Shown: piece after piece, positions 1 through 12,724 of the stretch
Position numbering within the stretch: position 1 is the stretch's first letter
Layout of the letters: the number at the start of each line of letters is the position of its first letter
NCBI GenBank assembly: GCA_029207755.1
Contig: JARCOQ010000017.1
Span: 434,001 to 498,000 of the forward strand
Length of the DNA: 64,000 bases
Origin: Chamaea fasciata
Taxonomy: Eukaryota > Chordata > Aves > Passeriformes > Sylviidae
Reading direction: 5' to 3'
Translations under genes and position numbers: made by a program
The notes under the pieces: model-generated
Database searches by the model: none
What the model saw: only the letters and a program-made list of their open reading frames with translations
Told to the model about the DNA's origin: nothing

Positions 1-265
1 CCCGCAGCCCCGCAGCCCGCAGCCCCGCAGCCCCGCAGCCCCGCAGCCCCCAGCCCCGCAGCCCCGCAGCCCGCAGCCCCCAGCCCCGCAGCCCCCAGCC
101 CCGCAGCCCCGCAGCCCCCAGCCCCGCAGCCCCGCAGCCCCGCAGCCCCCAGCCCCGCAGCCCGCAGCCCGCAGCCCCCAGCCCCGCAGCCCCGCAGCCC
201 CGCAGCCCCCAGCCCCGCAGCCCGCAGCCCCCAGCCCCGCAGCCCCCCGGCCCCGCAGGCCCGGC
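1..265. repeat. GC-rich short-unit minisatellite (CCCGCAG family)
   Basis: An irregular array of 7-9 bp units (CCCGCAG, CCCCGCAG, CCCCCAG) runs from the window edge to about 265 and then fades into unique GC-rich sequence. The + strand is C-rich, so the - strand is G-rich with many GGG runs. The array is cut by the window edge, so its full length is unknown. No coding function is supported. Confidence 0.9.
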
Positions 266-3200
266 CCTGCCCTGCCCGCCGCTGCGGGCTGCCCACACTG
301 ACAGCTCCCCGTCACACAGCAATGCGCACGGAGCCACGGACGCGAACGTGCAGAAATAACGTGTCACAGCCTCCCGTGCCCACAAAGAATAAACACAACA
401 AACGTGTTTCATCGCTGTCAATCCACAAGGCAGAGGCTTTAAGCTGGTTGCGATTGCCTGTGCAAAGCGTAGGGGCGAGGATGAACAGGGCAAACCGAAC
501 ACAAAACCAGGCTGAGGGTGGCAATTCAGCACTACTCGCCCATTCCCAGAAAGCTAACTTGGTTCATACGGAGATTCTCCCAAATATCTTCATTCCCCCA
601 TAGGAACACTGCCAGGCTTTTGTCAAACTACAAATACTTTTTTTTTTTTTTTTTTTTTAATATTAAGAAAAAAGGTTCAAGAGGAAAAATTTAAAATGTC
701 AGTAATGTGGACTCCTAAGAGGCATAATAATAGAGACACTTATTGGATGTACTACCTTAAAAAGTAAACGTAGCAAAACTACATGTAACAAATAATGTAA
801 TAATTGTCATCTTCCCCAGGCTAAACCAAAATACCTCTTGAACTTTTCTTATCTCAACATGGGCTTTTTTTTTCTTCAGGACTGACTGATCATTATTCTG
901 GTTTTAAAGTTTTCTATCCAGGGGTAAGTGTTGGTAGTGTAACATACCCAATTGTCATCTCAAGGCTTCATGGATATCGCGTTTCATGGGATGAAAAAAC
1001 AGCTTTTGGGTCAAGACACAGTTGGAGCAGGCTGCAGGTCTGCAGTGCAAAGAAAACATCTGGAATGCTTTCAGCCCCAGGAGTGGAAACTGTCTTTCCC
1101 CTCCTAATGAGGAACGCGGGGAAACAAAACATTGACACTTGGGCCAAGGTTGTCACGGCTCTCGCGGTACCCTGCGGCAGCACTTGCTGCATCCTCATCA
1201 GTGACAAACGTTCCCCCCGCTCCGAGCCAGTGAAACGCGATTGTTCAAACGGGAACGCCTGGGAAAGGTGTCGTCCCCCTGGGTGTCGGGGTCCGAGGGA
1301 CGAGCACCGAGGGGACCCGGCTCTGTGCGGGTCTCAGCGGGCTCAGGAGCGCTCCGGGACATGGACAGGGAAGCAGAACCTCCAGAAGGTGAGACTAGAC
1401 CCTAAATTCACTGGTTTTCTTTCAAGTTATTTACATTTAACCTTTCGTTTTCTTCTGAAAGTCACTACAGCATTTTCATTTACTTACTCATTTTGTGTGC
1501 AGCTGATCTCTTTTTTAAAGTCATCAAATGGTTTTCCTTCTGTTTCGGGCCAGAGGCAGGAGGCAAGACCTTCTTTCAAAAGAGCCTAATTAAATGACAA
1601 TCCACCGCGTAAGGAGAAATCACCATCACTAAAGCTACGCCCCCACCCTGTGGCTGAGTGAGCAAGTTGTTAAAGTTGTTCGCTATGTCTGCCTGCTGTG
1701 TGTTCCTCAAAAATCCTATGATAATTTCATTTCCGCAGCAGGCGCTGAGACAGCAGCCCTCCACGGCCTGAGTGGGAACAGCGGAGCGATGCCCCCGTGG
1801 AGGGCGAGTGCCTTTTTGTCACCGCGGTGTACCAGCTACGGGGCTTCGAAACACTCCTCTGGCTTTAGCCGCACTGTTGAAAGCATTACTGTCTGAGGAG
1901 TTAAAAAGGATGTTACTTGCGACTGGAAAGATTAAAATGATAAGGAAAAAGGCTTCCATTAAAATGAAAGTCAGGTTTTTCACTCTTTTTTAGAAAGTGT
2001 TTTCTTTTGGCTGTAGAAAAATGCATTTTGGCCAAGTCCAAATGATTGCAGACACACACATAATCCTTACTTTTGAATGAATAATTGAAATTCCAACATT
2101 GCATCTGTAGATATACAGAGCAATTCTGGAAACTTCAGTCAAAATGATGTAGTTAATAGAGATTTCCATGTGCCTGGGTAAAATCAGGTTCTGGCCTCTG
2201 TGCAGAGGACATGAATCACTTTTCACCTGCCTCTATATAATTCATTGCAGATAACTGATTTTGCTAAAGCCACTGCTGATTTATTCTAGCTAAGAAATAA
2301 TCCCTTTGATTTCTACAAATGATTAATCTTCAAACAAGATATATGGAGGCAGTTTGCAGTGAGCTTTGCAGAAATAATTTCTTAGCTTCCCACTCTTCAG
2401 GAACCTAGACTGCCAGTGAAGCATTTGCATTTCTCTTTTTAACATCAGCCTAAAAATAGGTTTAAGATAAAGATGCTCAGGTAACTTGACAGCAAAGTGA
2501 CTTGGAACAAACAGAGGCTTAGAGTGAATATGGTGAACAAAGGAAAAGAATTGCTAGGAAGGGTTGGATGGAATTCTCTGTGATTAGACGATAGTATCAT
2601 ACACACATTTAGTTAAGCTCTGAAAGCATTTAATTAGACACTGGGTGTGTGGTAGAAGGACGTAAGAATTACGTCCATTTGAAAACAGGGAGCTGAGGTG
2701 CAAACATCTGAACTGGCCACCCAAGAACACTGAGAATGTGTGTAAAACAGACCCAGGCCAAAGGGGCTCCCGTGATGTCAGAGGAGTTTCCAGTCAGCAA
2801 TGCAGATTTTACCTGAGGGGCTTTACCAATCTGTGAGCAGTGCCCGAGGCTTGTGCTTCTCCTTGGCCTCCCTGCTGATTTGAGAACTCTAGTAACCTAG
2901 AGAAAACTGGAGGTTAACACCACCGCATGGCAAAAAAAGGTTTGAGAAGAAAGAGGGAGATACTATAAACTGTGTCATGGCACCTGCACAGAAGCTTTTG
3001 CAAAACGTTACATCAATGTCTCGCTTGGCAGAGGGGCAACACAAGAGAATGGAGAGTTGCAGCCCTCCCATGAGGTCAGGGGAGATGGACAAAACTTTAA
3101 AAAGGATTCCTGGTATTGAACTCGCTAATTAACTGGAAATGCAGCTTATTTCCTTTCCATAGGCTTCAGATTTGTGTCAAATCCTAAACACGTATAACTG

Positions 3201-6200
3201 GGGAAGAAGCATGTGTTATTTCATACATTCTGTAGTCAAGTCAAAACATTCAGTTTTGGAAGACACTCTGGGAGAAGGCGATTTGCTATTACTCACTCCT
3301 CTGATACCTCTTTTCTTTCCACTGTCTGATTCACTTCTTTTATCATATTTCCCCTCTTTTGCTCTTCCTCAATTATACCCACCTACTTAAAACTAATCAC
3401 GTACTAAAAAGTGCATAATTAGATTTTCATTATGTTCTTTCCTGACATAATTTTTGATTATGTAATTAAGGGTTCTCACTGAGCTCTTGAACTGGGAGAA
3501 GATTTTTGGTTTAATTAATCAAATGGTCCTTCTCAATTCAGGGTATTTTTAAGCAGTTTTGTTTTTAAGTCAGGTGCAGAAAGTGTTTCTATTATTCCTG
3601 ACATAATGCTACATGAGCTGATCTTTACCCTCTGAAGCCAACAATGGAGAAGCATCGCCTGACAGCAGGCTCAGGTATATTCATCTGAAGAAAAGAAGGT
3701 GCATCAAGCTTCAATATGCTTGAAGTAGGATGATTTTTTTAAGTTTGCAAATTCTTTTGTTTTTTTGCAAACTGGAAGTTTGTCAGATTTTTATTAAATA
3801 GTCAATTTAACTTGGGTTGTTCCAAGTGATTTTTTTTCCCATACGAGACCATTTAAAAGTTTGCAACTCCTTACATTTTCTTTTCTGACAAATTAACATT
3901 CTTACAGAATGTTTTCTTTTGGGGAAGTACTAAAAGAGGCTGCTGGAAGCTTTGCAGATTGTAGACAAGTAAGTATTTGCCCTGAGCTAACACAATCAGG
4001 CATGGGTTCACTATCTGTATTTTGTTTCTGTAAGTACACTAAAAGTAACATGAGCAATAATGTTTGTTTTTGTTATAAATTGCTTATTTCCTCTGCCAGT
4101 ACATCGGACAGGAGAAGCCACCTACCTCTGTGTCAGCACCAGCAACGTACAGAATTTGTAACGACGAGGTGGAATTCTGGAGCTGGCTCAAAACTCGCGG
4201 TGTTCTCACAACTGAAGCTGGAAAGAATCTTCCGTGCGGAACAGAGAGTTGAAGATCAGAGAAAAAACTGTTTGATGGCAGATAAATCCACGTAGAACAC
4301 ATGGCATCCATCCAGCTGCTCTCCTTTCCTTTCCTGCAGTCCTGTTCCCTGCTTTTCTCGGTGCTTTTCAGCTCAGAGGTGTTGAAGGTGTAGAAGGTGC
4401 TGGGGCAAGGGGCTGGCGGTAGCTCGGTGTGTGTCCTGGGCCTCTCAGCTGTAACTGAGCGAGGGCTCTGGGGAATTGTGCTCGCCCCAGAGCAGAGCTC
4501 TGAGGGGCTGGCCGGGCTGGGGGCTTCCCTGTGCTGCGGGAGCAAAGGAGCAACAGCACAGGACCTGCTGCTGCTGCTGCATCTCCTGTGTCTGTGACAC
4601 CAGTGCTCCCAGGGCAGCTGTGCAGAGATCTGACTTCTGGCCCTTATCGTCTGCACCTGCAATCCTGGTCAGATTTGTTTTTAATACTGGAGTATAGGAG
4701 TAAACTGGCACGCATTTGTGAGATGATACATGAATTCTCTCCGCTAAATAGAGTGATGGAGGTCTGCATTGGATAAACTAAAGATCTTTTCCAAGGATGG
4801 GCTGAGCCAGTTTGGTATCACATCAGCACAAAATAGAGAGCTTGGTCATCATACAGAATTTTGCCATTTATAGGCTCCCGGGGCATCTTGTCTCTGGTAC
4901 AAAACTCTCTCCATGGTTAATGTAGTGCACATATTGTGTGTCTATAATGCCTAATTCATGTAACTGGGAAACATTTAGTCCTCTGTGTAGCTTGGACTGT
5001 GTTGTTATTGTTGAACTTGAGTAAACTGAAGTGTGAGTTACCCTTTTTTCCCTTTCGACATTGCTGCGTGTTTTCGCCACTTCCTTTGTGATACTGTGGT
5101 GAACAGGATCAGGAACTGATCAGCTGATCCAGCTCAAATTAACTGGAAGGCAAACAAACAAAAGGTCCTTTTTTAGTCAGATTTGCTCCCTGACAGGCTC
5201 AGTGTGCACTCCCCAAGGGCTACTGCTGGCATCAGAGGAGGGGTTCAGTCTCGTGGTCAGGGCAGGGCTGGGAGAAGGATGGGATTCCTCTGTTGGCAGT
5301 AACTCCCCTGCAGATCTGTTTAAAGCCATTTGTGAAACTACAGCCTTGCACACCTGCCTGCATCAGCACTTGATGCACTCTTCGGAATTATGACCACTTG
5401 TATAAGGACCGTGCTTTGATGTCCCAGTGCAGGAGGAGAAAGACGTTCCGGGAAATCATCACCAGCTCTAACAGAATACTAATCAACTACAGCAGTCCCA
5501 CCAGGGAAGGGGAATCAGACTGTTTGTATTATTGATATTTTCACTACAGGTTTTTTCTTTTTCTCTGGTGGATCTTGTGCAGAAACATTACAAGTAAGCA
5601 CAATAAGAATGCCATTAAACTGACAGTGTGACTCGTGAAATCACAGAACGCTTTCATTTGAATTACAGTGTAAATGCGGTACAAGTCTTAACAGGAAGAC
5701 ACCGGTAACAGAGTTAGGAGGAGGCTCGTGCTTTGCCATGGAAGATAGAACTGTGGGCTCAGTGCTATGCTGAGGTTGCTTTTCAGGGGAAAAAGAAAAA
5801 ATAATTTGATAGAGCATGCTTTGTTTAAACAAAAACTTGCCAAAGTCATGGGTATCTGTCCCTGCTCTGATGTTTGGCTTTTATAGCTCATAGGAACACC
5901 CTAGTGTGAGGTGAGCATAGAGTGTGCAGGGTAAAGCAGAATGTTCTTCCCCATTCTCAACATGCTTTGAGCTGGATTGTGCAGTCAGGTTTACAGCTTT
6001 ACATCCACTGCTGACCTCCGTGATGTTTCCTTAATTCATAGTCCCAAGTGCTCAAACAGACCTCCGCAATTCAGACCTTTCGGGGAGTCCTTGGAGACTT
6101 CTGGCAGCAGCCCAGAGCTCTGTCAGTGCCTGGGAAGGTGGCAAAATGTCTTTTATGCTTGCTCTCTCCCAAGCACAAGGAGAGAGAACAGCTCTTCAGA

Positions 6201-6273
6201 GGTGTGCCAAGGCTTCTCTTGGAGTGGCTGATGCTCTGGACACGGCTTGCACTAGACCTGTGTTGTCACCACT
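266..6273. other. Intergenic region upstream of ARFGEF2, distal part
   Basis: No gene is supported. The sequence is mostly AT-rich and unique-looking, with a poly(T) run near 639-658 and a moderately GC-rich island at about 1100-1390. That island ends in a GTGAG donor-like site but shows no recognisable protein. By human synteny this would be the gap between PREX1 and ARFGEF2, and no PREX1 exon was recognised. Enhancers could be present but cannot be told apart by eye. Confidence 0.5.
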
Positions 6274-6712
6274 CCAGCACCAAACCCCGTGTGCTGTGCT
6301 CCTCCCAAGGCCGGGAGCAGAGCTGTGTGTGTGTGTGAAATGTGTGCTGGGTTTCTGGATTCCCAGCACCAAACCCCGTGTGCTGTGCTCCTCCCAAGGC
6401 CGGGAGCAGAGCTGTGTGTGTGTGTGAAATGTGTGCTGGGTTTCTGGATTCCCAGCACCAAACCCCGTGTGCTGTGCTCCTCCCAAGGCCGGGAGCAGAG
6501 CTGTGTGTGTGTGTGAAATGTGTGCTGGGTTTCTGGATTCCCAGCACCAAACCCCGTGTGCTGTGCTCCTCCCGAGGCCGGGAGCAGAGCTGTGTGTGTG
6601 TGTGAAATGTGTGCTGGGTTTCTGGATTCCCAGCACCAAACCCCGTGTGCTGTGCTCCTCCCGAGGCCGGGAGCAGAGCTGTGTGTGTGACATGCGGGCT
6701 GGGTTTCTGTTT
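6274..6712. repeat. 89-bp tandem repeat, about five copies
   Basis: The same word (AAACCCCGTGTGCTGTGCTC) recurs at 6282, 6371, 6460, 6549 and 6638, exactly 89 bp apart. Copies are nearly identical: the first three have CCCAAGG where the last two have CCCGAGG. Each copy holds a (TG)n run, shortened in the last copy. The block is open in several frames only because substitutions are few. It has no unique spacers, so it is not a CRISPR array. Confidence 0.95.
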
Positions 6713-9182
6713 GGTGCCCACCAGGCAGCGCAGCACGCTCTGTGAGTGCTCACACCACCAGGGCAGCCGAGGTCACTAACGCCCACTCACTGCAGGGTGC
6801 AGGGCGTGGGTTGGTAAGTTTGAGTCTGCACATTTCATCGGGGTGATTACATGGACACTATTTTTCCATTCCACTGGCCGAACAAATTACAGAACCATTT
6901 CAGTTTCAAACTGAATGTGCTGCCTTAGAACACCAGAGCAGGACAGTTAACAGGTTCTCTCTCTGTGTCAGTTCAACATATTGCAACTCAGGTTTTGTAC
7001 CTTTGCTTTTTGTAGCTTTCCTTAAAATGGTGGCTGGGACTTAAGTGATGAAGTACAGAGACAAGGGGAAACTAGAGCACTAAAACAGTGGTTTTGGAAA
7101 GAAAGTCAAAAGATATAATATAAAGATAAGACAGAGATGTTCAAGGAGATTGTGGGAAAGTTTCCATTGACAACAGCACAGAAAAACAATTTTGCACTTT
7201 ACAAACTGAACCAGTCTGGAGGGAGAGAGGGTATGCTCCATGGCCCCGATTCCTACACACACTCTTCAGTTTTGTCAATATGTTTCTTCTGACCCAGGAA
7301 CATTTAGTCTCGTAAAGCATTTGGGAAATACTGTAAGGTCAAAGAAAGTGAAGCTTAAATAAAGTAAGAGTGACTGGATAGCTCGCTGGACCAGCTGGGT
7401 TATGCACGTTAATTCTAGTTCAATAGGAGGAAGATACAATAAGCAAAGCCAAAACAAAGCTCCTTTGTCTCAATGAAGATTCCTCTAAAGAATACCGAAG
7501 CGCAGCTCAAGAAAAAATGAGCTCAGTAATGAGCAGAGAGAGGAAGGCTTTCCTGCTGAGAGGAAAGGAAAGGAAACAAGCCTCCTTAAATCTGAACCAA
7601 GGAGCCAAGGAAGTGGCTTTGTGAACGACATCAAGAATTCTGCACATACATGAATAGGGTCTGCGCTGCGTGGTAAAGCGATGGACATTTCTTGACGACA
7701 CTCTGGGTTTCTTACAAGAAGTGATGAGACATAAAGAACAGATCAAAGGTCAGAGAGAAGGTCATTTATCATTTTAATTCCTCACAGAGCTACTCATATC
7801 TTCTGACTGAAGTTATCTGGATAGAAACCCACCACAACTGAACACCAGGATCTTCAGTAGCTCGGTGTTGTGTCCCCTTTGTTTTTACTGACTTTGAGGA
7901 TCCTGTCAATAAAATCTGCCTCATTATTGCCGTACCTTGGCGAAGAGCAGAGTGCTGTGCAGACCAGGCTGCACTGTGCACAGACACAACGTGGAACAGC
8001 CACTTCTGTGCCATTCAGGTACACACAACGCTAACTGGCACTTGCTGGTGTGGCAAGTCAAGTCTCATTATCACCTCTCAGACAGGAAATTTGGAAGTGA
8101 GTGATTATCCAGCCCCGGGTCCTCCACCTCTCCAGCACCTCAGGGTGTGGGAACTCCTCGACTGCATTTGCATCTTTCCAGACAATTACACTTCTCGCTC
8201 TGCAGGCAGAAGCAGGAGTTGGCAAAAATATTTTTCCCAACTGTTCCCTCACTCTGACTGCTATCCTTTAAAAATAAATACACTTTTTGTTGTTTTCAAA
8301 ACATGTTGTTTCTAATGTTTCTCTGTATTTAGATAATTGCAGGCTTTCCTGGCCTAAATATGGTTCTAAACACTGTAAAAGGAAAACAGATTGAAATTTT
8401 CAAGCCTGAGTATGTTAAACTCTTAAAATGACTGTGTTTAGGGCTGCTGCTCATGAGAAACACACACTGCTGTCAGTGAGAGCAGTGGTTGTTCAGTAAC
8501 GCGGGCCATGAAGGCAATCACATTTGAATGTGTGAAGACTGATTTAAGGTCTGATCTTCAGGTTCTGCTGCATCCCTGGCTGTCTGAACACTGCTACAGT
8601 CCTAACACATCCTCTCATGGTTACATACTATTTGTTATCATGGCAAGGAATAGAGGCTGAAGGGCCCGTGTCTGCTTCTGTCCAGCACATGTGATTTATT
8701 GCAATGCCTTCATGTGAGTCTGGTACCACAGCTGAGCTCAGCATTGGCTCCTTCTGCTGGGACAAGTGAAAAAAAAACCAAAAAACCTCTAACTTGGTTT
8801 TGATTGAAAGGTGGGATTTTAACAAAATTATTCTGTGGGATAAGTGCCTGCTCTCTTTGGACAGGCTGCCAGTCCTTTGAAACATGATAAATATGAAAAC
8901 TGCAGATTTGGGGTACAGCCAAAGTATGTATTTCAGCTATTTGATAGGAAAGTTCATGTTCTCTTGTGAGAGAGAATTGCGAATCTGATCTGCCCTGATG
9001 GCTTCATAAGGAAAGAAGAATTTAATTTGTATTTACTTAAAATTGTAAAAATCTCACATGGTCAAAATACTGCTTTTATCATTTGTAGCTTACTCCAAGG
9101 TAAAATACTGGGCTAAAAGGTAAATCCCAGCAGCGAGCAGAAGAGCTGCAGTCAGGTGTGAGAGCCGGGCAGGGGTTGGCTG
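6713..9182. other. Intergenic region, no gene seen
   Basis: Mixed-composition DNA between two tandem repeat blocks. It contains purine-rich stretches near 7530-7580 and short A-runs near 8768. I see no splice-bounded conserved exon, RNA gene or clear transposon end. Confidence 0.45.
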
Positions 9183-9575
9183 CAGTGCAGAGCTGGCAAC
9201 AGTGCAGGGATGGCAGCGGTGCAGGGATGGCAACAGTGCAGGGATGGCAGCGGTGCAGGGCTGGCAGAGGTGCAGGGCTGGCAGCGGTGCAGGGCTGGCA
9301 ACAGTGCAGGGATGGCAGCGGTGCAGGGATGGCAGAGGTGCAGGGCTGGCAGAGGTGCAGGGCTGGCAGCGGTGCAGGGATGGCAGCGGTGCAGGGATGG
9401 CAGCAGTGCAGGGATGGCAGAGGTGCAGGGCTGGCAGAGGTGCAGGGCTGGCAGCGGTGCAGGGATGGCAGCGGTGCAGGGATGGCAGCAGTGCAGGGAT
9501 GGCAGAGGTGCAGGGCTGGCAGAGGTGCAGGGCTGGCAGCGGTGCAGGGATGGCAGCGGTGCAGGGCTGGCTGCA
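9183..9575. repeat. 17-bp minisatellite with 85-bp higher-order period
   Basis: About 23 copies of a 17-bp unit of the form GTGCAGGG(A/C)TGGC plus a four-base variable tail (AACA, GCG, GAG or CAG types). Near the 3' side the same five-unit block repeats every 85 bp, for example from 9417 and 9502. Because 17 is not a multiple of 3, each reading frame cycles through the same 17-residue pattern. That explains long spurious ORFs on both strands. Confidence 0.95.
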
Positions 9576-12250
9576 GCAGCTCCTGTGTGACCTGGCCCAG
9601 CTCAGGGGACAAACTGCCCCGGTGCCTCTCCTGCCAAGTGATTTTTCATCTCCTGACATTGCACGCCGCTGTTTGGGCGCACTGTCTGTCCTCTTCACGT
9701 TACAGAGCTGCTCTGGGCAGGAGTGCAGGCTCTGTGCCAGGCTGCCGGCAGTAAGATGGGCCAAAGACACAGAAGGTCCGAGTCTGGGATGTGAAGGAAA
9801 TAGTGGGAACGAAAGGGAGAGCATTGTCTATAAACATGGTGGTGAAATGTCTTGCTAATGCCACATGAAAACTTGTATAATTACTTAACAGTTGCCTCAG
9901 TTATACTGCTAGCAGTAGGAGAACGCTTCACTATGTGGAATTATTGATTTTAGGGCGTGCAGTGCTGAACTGGAAAAAAATAGAGAGCTGAGACAGTGAA
10001 TCAAATGAGGACCCCCCTGGGAAATCCACTAGTCAGTACATTTGTGGACAGCAGGAAAAGTGGCTGGAAGCCAGGCAGGATAAATAGAATCAGTCCTGAA
10101 GGAAATGATTAAAAATGGGCAGAAGAAGGGAAAAGGAGTTCTCTGCTGGTGCTCGACTGGGAACTAAGCTACTGTACAGACCGGTGCTGGCTTTCCAAGA
10201 ATTTTCCTGTTCATTGTGGATCTATTTTTAGAGTGCGGTTTCCTTCCTAAAGCAAACTGTGTAGCAATACACCAGTGGGGAAGCGCTGCCAGGTTAGTCC
10301 TGTCAGTCAGCACGGAGCACCTGGCCTCTGGGCACGAATCCAGAGATGCTTCTTGCCAAGGAAGTGGCTTGTACAAACCGTGAACTCCGTCCACCTGCTA
10401 GGCATTGTTCGCTCAGGATTTATGTCTCGCGCTTACAGACGTATTGGCCACAAGGAGCTATTTATAGCAGTTTAATAGTAATTCTGGTAATTGGCACTGA
10501 TTCCACTGGCAAACACAGGCGTGCAGATACACGTATTCCTTCCCCCTCGGTCTGCCTTCTCGCCACTGGAAAGGCTTTCAGTCTTTGTTTGCCTGCAGCC
10601 AGCGACACACACACGCAGCCACGCCCCGCAGCACCGTGTGTGCTCGGTGGTAGCATTGGGCTGGGCCACGTTGCTCTGAGTTAGCTAAATAATCCACGTT
10701 CTTCCCTCAGGAAACTAGCTGCTGTGATCTTAACGCATTTTGAGGAAAAGAGTATTTGAAAACGTGAGTGATCTCAGCCCCGTTATCCTCTCACTGCCTT
10801 AGGCACACAGTGACGTCAGTGCAGGGAGAGCCCGGAGGGCTGAACCAGACATCACAACTGTTGGTCTCCGGTGGCTGGGGCGTCCTGTGGCCGGGGACAC
10901 ACCGAGGCATCGTGCCGCGTGCTGGAGAGCCCAGGTGCACCTGGAGCTCAGGTGGAGGAGCCTTGGCTGTAACCGAAGTTCACCCAGGAGAGCGTGCCCT
11001 CCACCAGCTCTGTGTTCTCCCTGTGCCGCAGGCAGACAGAGCCCACTGTAACCCAGGCCTGGTGCTGCCTCTGGGCTCTTTGGAATCCAAACCAGAACCT
11101 CAGTCTACACCGAGGAATTCAGACGCCACTCGGTCGTTCCAAAAACAGAGGGTTTGCCTAATAGAATTTTTTTTTCTAAATCTCCGTCAAACCATCTGTT
11201 CAATCTACTTTCTAAAAGCTAGAAAAAAAGCTGTATCCATTTGCTTCTCTCCTGAGAACTAATCCTGCCCCACAATAAAACCCTAAAATCAGAACTGATA
11301 ATTTGGCTGACAATATGTGAAGAGCTCTGCTGCTTAATTAGTTCTGCAATGCTGCTGACAGTAATTACAGCCTCCTTTTGTGTCAATAACTAAGTCAGCA
11401 ACTCTCAAAAAAAGATTTAGGGCCTTATTTGTCCTTTAGTTATGTCACTTCTGCATCGCTGTAATTTCAGTGATAACAGCACAATTACCCTTGATGTGCA
11501 GCAGCGTAAGTGAAAGGAGAATCACGTGTCACACTCGTACCCTGGGGCTGGGTTTGCAGCCACATTTCTGCTTGGGAAAATATATTTAGAAAATAGGTGT
11601 CTAAAAGTACAAGCACTGGTCAATTTTCCCTGGGAATCAATACTAAACTAATGCTTTGCACAGGTGTTTGGAGCCTTTGTTAGGGGTTTGGGGGACAAAA
11701 ATTGCGGTTCTTGACAAATCGACACTAAAGGTTCATTAATGACATTTTAAAGAGTCAGGAGTCCTGCTGTTTGAAAAAAAGGAAGCAAAACTGCAATCTA
11801 GAGAGCCAAATGTGCTCCTGTACTCTCCATTAGATGTGGCCATCTGAATTTGAAGGAGACTCTTGTGGAACCCCACGGAAGAGACGCCGCGTGCAGTGGT
11901 GGTTAACAGAGCGAGGAGGGTGTGGGAGTAAATTGGGATTATTGCCACAGAGCGTGCTGCCTTTGGAGCCCGGAACTGCATTTGGCTGTGAGGTGCTTTA
12001 CCGCCTGGCCAAAGGGTGAAAGGACAAGATAGGATTTGGTATACGGTTATCAACGGAGGGTTAATTTCTGTGACTGGAAATTTAAATTTTACTGAGTCCT
12101 CATTAATGTACAACTTAGGCTTTTTCACATGCGCTCACTCTCCATGCCTCGTTACAGAACGGCGTGAGAGTTAACAGGAATAATGCGAAAGGCGAGATAC
12201 TTACGAGCGTTATAAAACCGAATATTCCAGTCAGGAACCGACGGCCGCAC
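9576..12250. other. Intergenic region proximal to ARFGEF2
   Basis: No coding exon is supported. The stretch includes a moderately GC-rich segment at about 10800-11110 and AT-rich unique sequence at 11270-12130. It ends where the GC-rich repeat and CpG island before ARFGEF2 begin. Confidence 0.45.
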
Positions 12251-12715
12251 TCCCTCAGCGCCGGCCGGCCCTCAGCCCCGGCCCGCCCTCAGCATCGACC
12301 CCGCCCTCAGCCCCGGCCCGCCCTCAGCATCGACCCCGCCCTCAGCCCCGGCCCGCCCTCAGCATCGACCCCGCCCTCAGCCCCGGCCCGCCCTCAGCAT
12401 CGACCCCGCCCTCAGCCCCGGCCCGCCCTCAGCATCGACCCCGCCCTCAGCCCCGGCCCGCCCTCAGCATCGACCCCGCCCTCAGCATCGACCCCGCCCT
12501 CAGCATCCACCCCGCCCTCAGCCCCACCCGCTGCTCCGCCCTCAGACCCGCCCTCAGACCCGCCCTCAGCTCCACCCTCTGCTCCGCCCTCAGCCCCACC
12601 CGCTGCTCCGCCCTCAGCCCCGCCCTCAGCTCCACCCTCTGCTCCTCCCTCTGCTCCGCCCTCAGCCCCGCCCTCTGCTCCTCCCTCTTCCCCGCCCCCG
12701 CCCCACCCCTTGCCC
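12251..12715. repeat. 35-bp minisatellite abutting the ARFGEF2 promoter
   Basis: Near-perfect 35-bp units alternate CCCCGGCCCGCCCTCAG with CATCGACCCCGCCCTCAG-type halves. Unit starts fall at 12301, 12336, 12371, 12406 and 12441. After about 12480 the array decays into shorter CCGCCCTCAGC and CTCCACCCTCTGC variants up to about 12715. The + strand is C-rich. It ends about 30 bp before the E-box of the presumed core promoter. Confidence 0.93.
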
Positions 12716-12724
12716 CGCCCTCAG

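Noticed and set aside
1065..1589. A 174-residue + strand ORF with a GTGAG donor-like site near 1390
   Set aside because: No recognisable domain, no partner exon found, and composition typical of intergenic GC patches.
6274..6712. Possible CRISPR-like or gene-like array
   Set aside because: The 89-bp units are contiguous with no unique spacers, and the context is vertebrate nuclear DNA.
9079..9858. Long ORFs on both strands over the 17-bp repeat
   Set aside because: Every frame shows the same 17-residue periodic pattern, as expected for a non-triplet minisatellite without stops.
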